A stretch of DNA of 21,158 bases from a bacterium (GTDB taxonomy: Bacteria; JAJRZV01). The stretch is from positions 1 to 21,158 of the forward strand of contig JAJRZV010000059.1 of NCBI GenBank assembly GCA_024275095.1. The letters run 5' to 3'. Position numbers and translations under genes: made by a program. Positions within the stretch are counted from its first letter, which is position 1. Every line of letters starts with the position of its first letter. Positions 1 through 6,839 of this stretch are shown piece by piece. The notes beneath the pieces were generated by a model. The model did not search any database, was not told where the DNA came from, and saw only the letters and a program-made list of their open reading frames with translations.

Positions 1-701
1 AAAACGTCACTGTGAGTGAGAGCCCGCAAAAGAGTGGATTTTCCCGAGTTCGTATAGCCTACGAGTGCAAAAGAGAGCATTTCAGAAAGGCGACGCTTTC
101 GATGTTGAGATCTCCTCTGTCGAATTTTCTCCAGGTCATTTTTGAGTTTTCGGATGCGTCGAAGGATCTTGCGGCGGTCAACTTCAAGCTGTTTTTCACC
201 CGGACCACGCGTGCCTATACCACCGCCCAACCTGGAAAGTTCTCTCCCGCGTCCAACAAGGCGCGTGAGCATATATTGAAGCTGGGCCAACTCAACCTGT
301 ATTTTACCTTCGTTGGTCCTGGCACGCTGTGCAAATATGTCCATAATAAGCCTGGTGCGGTCGAGAATTTTCACGCTTAATTTTTCCTCAAGATTACGCT
401 GTTGGACAGCCCTGAGTGCATCATCAAACACAACCATTTCTACCCTGGCTTCTTCCACAATACCACGAATCTCATGGACTTTGCCGCGACCGATGTAATA
501 TGCAGGATCGGGACTTTCTCTTTCCTGGACAACACGTGCCACAACAACTCCTCCTGCTGCCTTGACAAGGCCCTCCAGTTCATCCAGGCTTTCAGCCACT
601 TCTCTCCTGGAAATTCCTTTCTTGCGAAGCGCCACAATAACAGCTCTTTCACGTGCAGAACTATTGTCATGAAATGAAGATAGCGGGTGCAAATTCACCA
701 T
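1..701 (-). CDS. hflX: GTPase HflX, N-terminal part (cut by window edge)
   Basis: This is the ribosome-associated GTPase HflX, which in other bacteria splits or rescues stalled ribosomes. Reading the minus strand from the ATG at 701 gives 233 open codons to the edge with no stop. Visible are the HflX N-terminal domain (residues about 17-190), with the glycine-rich family stretch GGGIGTRGPGEKQLE, then a basic helical linker, then the G1/Walker A loop GYTNSGKST at residues about 215-223. The rest of the G domain and the C-terminus lie outside the window, so roughly 200 residues are missing only because of the cut. The start lies 9 nt after the dnaE stop, so the gene is probably co-transcribed with dnaE. 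No good Shine-Dalgarno precedes it, which suggests coupling to dnaE translation. Identity is very sure; the exact start is less so. Confidence 0.93.
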   Translation of the reverse strand, partial: MVNLHPLSSFHDNSSARERAVIVALRKKGISRREVAESLDELEGLVKAAGGVVVARVVQERESPDPAYYIGRGKVHEIRGIVEEARVEMVVFDDALRAVQQRNLEEKLSVKILDRTRLIMDIFAQRARTNEGKIQVELAQLQYMLTRLVGRGRELSRLGGGIGTRGPGEKQLEVDRRKILRRIRKLKNDLEKIRQRRSQHRKRRLSEMLSFALVGYTNSGKSTLLRALTHSDV

Positions 702-710
702 AAGGAAATT

Positions 711-1988
711 TTAACCGGAATAAAAAACTTCCGCACTGTATTCCTTTTTAAATCGTTCAATTAATGACTCGCTGAAAGATACTCCAAATTCATCAGGAAG
801 TGCCAAAACAGCCTCAAAACCCGAGGGGTAACGCAGGTACAGGAAAACCTTTATTCGCCCTTTGTGTTCCATAAGGATACCCCTTACTTTTTCAACATCA
901 TCTTCAGAAAGCCCCACCGTATTGATTCGTATGTGTACACTCTTTGCAAACCGTCTGCGGGCTTCGTTAAAAGGGTAAACCTCCAGAGCCACGATTCTTG
1001 CTTTTCCCTCTGTATGGCTGTCAACCCGGCCCTTTATAATCAACACCTGATCTTCTATCTTTTCAGGGAGTTTTTTCAACGTATCCTCAAACATAAATAC
1101 CTCAACAAAACCCGTTACATCTTCCAGTATCAAGGATCCGACGGGTGTCCCCTTTTTGGACTTGCGCGATGCAAATCCGGTAGCAATACCTGCAACGATA
1201 ACCTCTTCAGAACGCACACGGCCGTGAGACAACTCATCTGCGGTAGTAGTAATGTACGGCCTGATTTTTCGCCACTGCTTTTCCAGAGGATGGCTGGACA
1301 CGTAAAAACCCGTAACTTCCTTTTCATACTTGAGTAATACAGGCTCGGGCCATTCTTCCATTTCGGGTATTTCAACACGGGGCTTCACGCTGTCCGGTGA
1401 AAACATGCTTATCTGGTGCTGGTTCGTGTGTCCGCGGCTGAAAACCTCCACAATATGATCCAGAGCGGCCATCATCTGTGCTCTTTTATAGCCGCTGAAA
1501 TCAAAAGCACCTGCTTTAATCAAACTCTCCAGCACTCTCTTGTTCACCTTTCGGGAGTCCACACGAGAAGCAAAATCGACAATATCTTTGAATTCTCCCT
1601 CTTCTCTACACCGCAGAATTTCCTCTACAGCATTAAATCCTACATTCTTGATACCGGCAAGGCCGAACCGTATGGCATCTCCCTCAACAGTAAACCGATC
1701 GAGAGAGCGATTCACATCCGGCGGCAAGATGCGTATACCCATTTCACGGGCAGCATTGAGATACTTTACTATATCGTCTGGTCTGTTAAAGGACGCATTC
1801 ATGAGGGCGGCAAAATACTCCACTGGATAGTGGGCCTTCAAATAGGCTGTGATGTAAGCAAGGTAACCGTAAGCAGCACTGTGAGATTTGTTGAAACAGT
1901 ACTCAGCGAACTTGCGAATGTTGTCAAACAACTCCTGAACTTTCTGACGCGGGAACCCGTTCTTCACCCCTCCCTCAACAAATTTTTC
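711..1988 (-). CDS. dnaE: DNA polymerase III alpha subunit, C-terminal part after in-frame TAA
   Basis: This is the C-terminal 425 codons of DnaE, in the same frame as the N-terminal part and separated from it only by the TAA at 1989-1991. It begins with the end of the fingers domain (FNKSHSAAYGYLAY, YLKAHYPVEYFAALM). It continues through a helix-hairpin-helix region (GLAGIKNVG, about 830-838 of the joined protein), the beta-clamp binding motif QISMF (about 913-917) and an OB-fold domain (about 981-1075, VGSLILEDVTGFVEVFMF), to a normal C-terminus and a genuine TAA stop. Everything downstream of the internal stop is well conserved, with no further damage, which argues that the protein is still made. 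If translation restarts, the likely site is GTG at 1967 (with a GAGG-like stretch 5 nt upstream), which gives 418 residues. Downstream neighbour: hflX, 9 nt away. Confidence 0.93.
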   Translation of the reverse strand, partial: EKFVEGGVKNGFPRQKVQELFDNIRKFAEYCFNKSHSAAYGYLAYITAYLKAHYPVEYFAALMNASFNRPDDIVKYLNAAREMGIRILPPDVNRSLDRFTVEGDAIRFGLAGIKNVGFNAVEEILRCREEGEFKDIVDFASRVDSRKVNKRVLESLIKAGAFDFSGYKRAQMMAALDHIVEVFSRGHTNQHQISMFSPDSVKPRVEIPEMEEWPEPVLLKYEKEVTGFYVSSHPLEKQWRKIRPYITTTADELSHGRVRSEEVIVAGIATGFASRKSKKGTPVGSLILEDVTGFVEVFMFEDTLKKLPEKIEDQVLIIKGRVDSHTEGKARIVALEVYPFNEARRRFAKSVHIRINTVGLSEDDVEKVRGILMEHKGRIKVFLYLRYPSGFEAVLALPDEFGVSFSESLIERFKKEYSAEVFYSG

Positions 1989-1991
1989 TTA
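1989..1991 (-). other. dnaE: In-frame TAA inside dnaE (codon 721)
   Basis: A single TAA lies between ...REKMEEL and EKFVEGGVKNGF with no frame change on either side. By family alignment from memory, this position is usually Lys/Arg or another polar residue, so one substitution (AAA, CAA or GAA to TAA) explains it. Local context is CTG-TAA-GAA. The alternatives are readthrough, suppression, reinitiation, a true mutation or a base error. Confidence 0.9.
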
Positions 1992-4151
1992 CAGTTCTTC
2001 CATCTTCTCACGCACCTTCTTACCCATGGCATACCTGAGCGTATCGGCTTCACTCATTGTGAATCCTGCTATTACCCGTGCGATCTCCATTACCTGTTCC
2101 TGGTACACGATCACCCCATACGTTTCTTCCAGCACGCTTTTAAGCGCTGGAAGTTCATAAGTGATCCTTTTGCGTCCGTGTCTGCGCTGAATAAAATCGT
2201 CCACCATTCCCGTCTCCAGCGGGCCCGGACGAAACAGTGCAACCGTGGCAATAAGATCAGAAAGCTTCTGAGGCTTCAGACGCCGCACCACCTCTGTCAT
2301 TCCCGGATTGGACAGCTGAAACACACCCTGTGTCTGACCCTCGGAAAGCATTTTGTAGGTAGCTGCGTCATCGAGCGGAATATCCTTTATATTGACGTCC
2401 TTTCCTCGATTCTTTTTCACCAGCTCAACGGTCTCGTAAATTGCGGTAACAGTATCGAGAGCCAGCAGGTCCAGCTTTACGTAACCGAGCCTGTCCACCA
2501 CATCCTTATCAAATTGTGTTGTCGGCACATTGCCTTTTCCTGCAAAAACCGGTAGTGATTCAATAACGGGTTCGGGGGTAATCACCAGCCCACCCGGATG
2601 TGTTCCTGCCTGACGTACAACCCCCTCTATTCTCATCGCCACATCCACCATCTCCCTCATTTTTTTATCCTTGCGGTAAAGCTCTTTCAAGGGACCGGAC
2701 ATTTCCAGAGCTTCCTTCAGGCTCTTCACACGTTCAGGGATCATTTTGGCGATTTTCTCCGTGTCACCAGTACTCACGCCATAGGCACGGCACACATCCC
2801 TGAGGGCCTGCTTCGCTCTCATGGTCTGAAATGTACCCACAAACGCAACGTGGTCTTCACCGTATCTTTTTCTCACGTACTCAATTACTTCATTGCGCCG
2901 TTCTTTACATACATCCACGTCAATGTCAGGGAGGGTCACCCTGTCGGGATTGAGGAACCTTTCAAAAAGCAAGCCATACTTGATTGGGTCTATATCCGTA
3001 ATCCTCAGCGCGTACGAGACCAGGCTCCCGGCAGCAGAACCCCTGCCAGGCCCCACCGGTATACCGTTGTTTTTTGCAAAATTGACAATATCGGCAACAA
3101 TAAGAAAGTACTCGGCAAAACCCAGCTTGTTAATCATTTCAAGCTCGTGATTCAACCGGTCCACATAAACCTTCTCATCCGGCTTCCCCCCTGCTTCCTT
3201 CATTTCATCAAGTCGCTTTTTGAGACCTTCACGTGCTGTCTGACTCAAATACTCAGCAAGCGATAATTGCCCGGGAACCTCAAAGCGTGGAAAGTGTGGC
3301 TTGCCAAACTCGATTTCTACATTACACATTTCCGCAATTTCCAGCGTATTGGCAAGTGCCCTTTCTATGTGGCCGAAATGGGCTTCCATTTCCTCCGGCG
3401 ATTTAAAATAAAATTCCTGGGATTTAAACCTGAAACGGTTTTCATCAGTAAGTTTATTGCCGGTTTGAATGCACAAGAGCACCTCGTGCACACTCGCATC
3501 TTCCCGGTACAGGTAGTGCACGTCCGCGGTAGCAACGAGTTTAATATTCATACGTCTCGCCAGATCGAGGAGCCCTTCGTTAACAATACGCTGCTCTTCT
3601 ATTCCATTTTCCATAAGTTCAAGATAAAACCTGTCCCTGCCGAAAAGAGACAGGTAAAATTCTGCTATTTCCTCCGCTTTCTTCTGGTCCCCTCTGAGCA
3701 GATAGTAAGGGATCTCCCCGTGCAAACATGCAGAACAGGCAATAAGTCCCCGGCTGTGCTGCTGGAGCAATTCTTTATCTATGCGGGGTTTATAATAAAA
3801 ACCTTCTGTAAAGGCACAGGACGAAAGCTTTTGTAGATTTTTAAGGCCGATATTATCAACGGCCAGGAGTAAAAGATGAAAAGCGTAGCCTTCCACTTTT
3901 GATTCCCTTTTTTTCTCCTTTCGGCTTCCTGGAGCAACATAGGCTTCCATTCCTATAATAGGCTTGATGCCATGACGAGACATTTCTTCGTAAAAGGGGA
4001 TTATTCCGTGCAAATTGCCATGATCGGTCAAAGCCACAGAATTCATGTTAAACTTCTTAACCATCGGGGCGAGTTCATTAAACCGGATGAATCCGTCCAG
4101 CATGCTGTACTGACTGTGAAGGTGCAGGTGAACAAATGCTTTCTTGCCCAT
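1989..4151 (-). CDS. dnaE: DNA polymerase III alpha subunit, N-terminal part ending at in-frame TAA
   Basis: This is the replicative polymerase catalytic subunit, from ATG at 4151 to an internal TAA at codon 721. The PHP domain comes first (HLHLHS at residues 8-13, TDHGNLHG at 42-49, TADVHY at 208-213). Its histidine/aspartate metal ligands look kept, unlike in E. coli, so PHP-linked nuclease activity is possible but unproven. Polymerase catalytic aspartates are visible in LPDIDVD (D411 and D413) and in YVKLDLL (D561). The family sequence runs on directly past the stop, so this piece alone lacks half of the fingers, the clamp-binding and the OB domains. Joined length is 1146 positions, normal for DnaE1. 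The gene follows the MshEN gene by 38 nt with no strong Shine-Dalgarno. Identity is certain; whether one chain or two is made is open. Confidence 0.95.
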   Translation of the reverse strand: MGKKAFVHLHLHSQYSMLDGFIRFNELAPMVKKFNMNSVALTDHGNLHGIIPFYEEMSRHGIKPIIGMEAYVAPGSRKEKKRESKVEGYAFHLLLLAVDNIGLKNLQKLSSCAFTEGFYYKPRIDKELLQQHSRGLIACSACLHGEIPYYLLRGDQKKAEEIAEFYLSLFGRDRFYLELMENGIEEQRIVNEGLLDLARRMNIKLVATADVHYLYREDASVHEVLLCIQTGNKLTDENRFRFKSQEFYFKSPEEMEAHFGHIERALANTLEIAEMCNVEIEFGKPHFPRFEVPGQLSLAEYLSQTAREGLKKRLDEMKEAGGKPDEKVYVDRLNHELEMINKLGFAEYFLIVADIVNFAKNNGIPVGPGRGSAAGSLVSYALRITDIDPIKYGLLFERFLNPDRVTLPDIDVDVCKERRNEVIEYVRKRYGEDHVAFVGTFQTMRAKQALRDVCRAYGVSTGDTEKIAKMIPERVKSLKEALEMSGPLKELYRKDKKMREMVDVAMRIEGVVRQAGTHPGGLVITPEPVIESLPVFAGKGNVPTTQFDKDVVDRLGYVKLDLLALDTVTAIYETVELVKKNRGKDVNIKDIPLDDAATYKMLSEGQTQGVFQLSNPGMTEVVRRLKPQKLSDLIATVALFRPGPLETGMVDDFIQRRHGRKRITYELPALKSVLEETYGVIVYQEQVMEIARVIAGFTMSEADTLRYAMGKKVREKMEEL

Positions 4152-4189
4152 GGTCTTTAGGTTACAGCCAGGTCATCAAAAAGGCAAGC

Positions 4190-5476
4190 TCACCTGTTTG
4201 AATAAAATCTGCTCTTTTTGTTTTCAATGGCGGCTTCGTAGATTTCGTTAAGTTTTTGAAGAAAAATAATGAGTTCTGAAACATCAGTCGGGGTAAAACG
4301 ATCGGGTCCCCCATCACCGTACAGTACATTAACCACCTTTCCGCGGAAAATCACGGGGATGAGGAAAGCACTCTTTGGAGGGTCACCGCCCAGGATGTTA
4401 ATAAACATTTCATCAACAGGCGAAGGAAACAATGGTCCAATGTAATGGGCTCGAGAACGCACCACAAATCCAAAAGTAGAGCGCTCATCCACCGTGAATA
4501 TGGCGGTCCTCAGGCGCTGTCTCACCTCGTCTGGCGCGGCCGCGTCCCATCCCATGATGAAACCCTTACGCACGGTAAAAATAGCCACCCTCTCAAAAAA
4601 GTTGGATGCAAAGCCCAGCACACCTCTTGCGATCTCGTCACGCGATGAAGCACTTTTCAATAACGCATCAGCCTCTCCGCGAGAGAGCACAGGTATTGCT
4701 TCATCCAGGGACTCGGTAAGTTCAATTTCTTCCTCTGCTGGCTCAATCTCCTCTTCCACTTCTTCAAGAAGAAGAATCTCTTCCTCTTTCTCTTCCTCTT
4801 TTGGCTCTTCTAAACTTTCGCCTTCCTCTTTTTCCTCCTCCACTTCTTCTCTTTGTTCTTGTATAGCCTCTTCCATTGCCCAGCGAGCCTTTATGTCCTC
4901 TGGTACCTCAATTTCAGGTAATTCTTCTTCCACCTCTTCCTTTCTTTCTTCTACCAGTTCCAGGCCCCTGCGCCTGCGTTTCTGGTAAGCCTCGCGTGTC
5001 TCCCTCATGGTCAGCGTGACGAAGCGAGGGTCCCGACGTATGCCGTAAAGTTTCTCAAGCAAAAGACGAAATGTAACCTCAGGGACCACAAGAGGTTTTA
5101 TGCGTTTGCCCAGCTTGAATTCAGCCTCTTCCAGGGCCTTCAAATCACCGGGGTCGAGCACAATGGCAATAACTTCCCTCCCTGAAGAACGAAGCGGTAT
5201 CACACCTGTCTTTTCCACTGTCTGGCGGTCAAGTGCACCAAGCATGCTGCGGTCAAGTTTGCGCAGATCCTCTAATCGAACAGGTGGAACTTTATGATAC
5301 TCAGCAAGCGCCTTTGCCAGCTCTCTCTCAGTAATGATACCCATATCCAGCAAATTGGTACCAAGCCTGCCTCCGAAAACAAACTGGGCACTGATTGCTT
5401 CATCAAGCTCTTCCTGGCTGATATACCCCTTGCGTACAAGGAATTCTCCAAACAATTCTCTGCCTCTTGCACTCAT
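4190..5476 (-). CDS. MshEN (GspE N-terminal)-domain protein with Glu-rich linker and GAF-like C-terminus
   Basis: This 428-residue cytoplasmic protein has no signal peptide or membrane segment. Residues 1-145 resemble the MshEN/T2SSE_N domain found at the start of type II secretion and type IV pilus ATPases. It holds two tandem copies of the pattern LGxxLxxxGxIxxxxLxxAL: FGEFLVRKGYISQEELDEAI at 9-28 and RLGTNLLDMGIITERELAKA at 37-56. In MshE this pair binds cyclic di-GMP. The first copy has LFGE in place of RLGE and the second ends AEY in place of xxQ, so binding is uncertain. Residues 174-260 are very Glu-rich, probably a flexible acidic linker or coiled coil. Residues 263-417 look GAF-like (LIPVIFRGKVVNVLYGDGG). 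No ATPase Walker motifs are present, so it is a sensor or adaptor, not a motor. Its ATG overlaps the symporter stop (ATGA, 5473-5476), so translation is coupled. The exact function is unknown. Confidence 0.8.
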   Translation of the reverse strand: MSARGRELFGEFLVRKGYISQEELDEAISAQFVFGGRLGTNLLDMGIITERELAKALAEYHKVPPVRLEDLRKLDRSMLGALDRQTVEKTGVIPLRSSGREVIAIVLDPGDLKALEEAEFKLGKRIKPLVVPEVTFRLLLEKLYGIRRDPRFVTLTMRETREAYQKRRRRGLELVEERKEEVEEELPEIEVPEDIKARWAMEEAIQEQREEVEEEKEEGESLEEPKEEEKEEEILLLEEVEEEIEPAEEEIELTESLDEAIPVLSRGEADALLKSASSRDEIARGVLGFASNFFERVAIFTVRKGFIMGWDAAAPDEVRQRLRTAIFTVDERSTFGFVVRSRAHYIGPLFPSPVDEMFINILGGDPPKSAFLIPVIFRGKVVNVLYGDGGPDRFTPTDVSELIIFLQKLNEIYEAAIENKKSRFYSNR

Positions 5477-6759
5477 TCAGCCGCCTCTGCTTCCTCGAGT
5501 GTCGTTTCTACAGGAGATATTTTTACACGTTCACCTTCCCACCGGGATACAACCACAGATCCCGTCACATCCGACCACACGTTGACTGTGGTACGCATCA
5601 TATCCAGCACGCGGTCAACTGCGAGAATGAGCCCCACACCTTCGAGAGGTAAGCCCACGGCTTTCAGCACCACCGCAAGCATAACCAGACCGGCCATGGG
5701 AATACCTGCGGCACCGACAGAAGCGAGAAGAGCTGTTGCTGCAACAATCATCTGTTGCCCAAACGAAAGATCTATCCCGTATGCCTGCGCAACAAACACC
5801 GCTGCCACACATTCGTACAGTGCCGTCCCATCCATATTCACCGTAGCCCCAAGTGGTAGCACGAAACCGGCAATTCTATTCGGGATGCCAGCTCCCCTCT
5901 CCGCTCTCTCCAGTGTAATGGGTAAGGTAGCAGACGATGAACTGGTGGAAAAAGCTGTGAGCAATGCAGGAGACACGGCTCTGCATATTTTTACAGGACT
6001 TGTACCACCGAGAACTCTCTGGATAATGGGCAGAGTTACAAAGGCATGAAAAGCCAGGCCCAGTGTCACTGTTACAGCATACTTACCGAGGAAAGCAAAA
6101 GTTTCCATGCCAGAGCGGGCAATTGTTGCCGCGATAAGTGCAAAAACACCGATCGGAGCGAAACGGATAATAAGACCCGTCATGTCCATCATAAGCTCGA
6201 AAATTCCCTCAACCAGGGTTACAAGAGAATGTCTTTTCTCCTCATTTTTCATACGGATGATAAAAAAGCCGCATAACAGAGCAAATATGATTATCTGAAT
6301 CATATTACCATCTGCCAGGGCTTTTACCGGGTTGGCAGGCAAAAGATTGACAAGGACGTCGCTCAGACTGCCCGAAAAGCTTTTCACCTGGTGTGGGACA
6401 AAACCTGCTGAGAGGTTGGCCCCGGCGCCTGGCCTGATAACGTTCACAAGCAATTGCCCTGTAAATATGGCTGCAAGGCTTGAAAGTATGTAATAGACGA
6501 ATGTTTTTCCTGCCAGCCTGCCCACAGCTCTACTTCCTGCACCAAATGTCCCGGCTGCAACAGATGCAAATACCAGAGGCACGATAATCATCTGGAGTGC
6601 TCGAAGAAACAGTTTACCCAGCGCCTCAACTTTCAGGGCGAATCCTGGAAAAAAGTATCCTGCTATTGCACCGAGCACGACACCTGCACCAATCTGCCAG
6701 TGGAGGGGTACTTTACTAATTGTTCTTGCAAATCCCTTCATCACTTGGCATTTTTTCAC
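5473..6759 (-). CDS. Dicarboxylate/amino acid:cation symporter (SDF/DAACS family)
   Basis: This is an inner-membrane Na+ or H+ coupled transporter of the glutamate/aspartate/C4-dicarboxylate family (GltP, GltT, DctA, GltPh relatives), 428 residues with many hydrophobic segments. Family signatures are visible: the serine-rich re-entrant loop STSSSSATLP at 271-280, NMDGT at 308-312, and the last-helix motif DRVLDMMRTTVN, with D386, R389 and N393 matching GltPh D394, R397 and N401. The kept arginine favours an acidic substrate (glutamate, aspartate or dicarboxylate) over neutral amino acids. One deviation: NVWSD stands where NVTGD is usual, so the glycine near the Na+ site is Ser. The longest reading starts at GTG 6759. 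ATG at 6741 (MKGFART) gives a more typical N-terminus; neither has a strong Shine-Dalgarno. It overlaps the downstream MshEN gene by 4 nt. Confidence 0.93.
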   Translation of the reverse strand: MKKCQVMKGFARTISKVPLHWQIGAGVVLGAIAGYFFPGFALKVEALGKLFLRALQMIIVPLVFASVAAGTFGAGSRAVGRLAGKTFVYYILSSLAAIFTGQLLVNVIRPGAGANLSAGFVPHQVKSFSGSLSDVLVNLLPANPVKALADGNMIQIIIFALLCGFFIIRMKNEEKRHSLVTLVEGIFELMMDMTGLIIRFAPIGVFALIAATIARSGMETFAFLGKYAVTVTLGLAFHAFVTLPIIQRVLGGTSPVKICRAVSPALLTAFSTSSSSATLPITLERAERGAGIPNRIAGFVLPLGATVNMDGTALYECVAAVFVAQAYGIDLSFGQQMIVAATALLASVGAAGIPMAGLVMLAVVLKAVGLPLEGVGLILAVDRVLDMMRTTVNVWSDVTGSVVVSRWEGERVKISPVETTLEEAEAAE

Positions 6760-6802
6760 AGCAGCGTCCCTGTCTCAAGCAGAGAATATAGCAAATATTT
6801 CC

Positions 6803-6830
6803 TTGAGTAAGAGCTCTGGGTGAATAAAAT
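6803..6830 (+). promoter_or_regulatory. Candidate sigma-70-type promoter for lnt
   Basis: TTGAGT (6803-6808) and TAAAAT (6825-6830) are separated by 16 nt in the 80-nt space between two divergent genes. The predicted start of transcription would fall only a few bases before the lnt ATG at 6840, implying a nearly leaderless mRNA, which fits the lack of a Shine-Dalgarno there. This is motif matching by eye only. I saw no equally good promoter for the divergent symporter gene. Confidence 0.3.
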
Positions 6831-6839
6831 GATGAAATC

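Noticed and set aside
1-700. Plus-strand open readings at 12-380 and 402-677
   Set aside because: They lie opposite hflX, whose minus-strand translation gives clear family motifs. The plus-strand proteins look like nothing known.
711-4151. Intein or split intein in dnaE
   Set aside because: Family sequence is continuous through the stop and through the usual intein site. There are no extra residues and no intein blocks.
4690-4960. Repeat array or Ser-rich protein on the plus strand (4494-4988)
   Set aside because: The TTC/CTC-rich stretch is the complement of GAA/GAG codons in the Glu-rich linker of the MshEN protein; it is simple composition.
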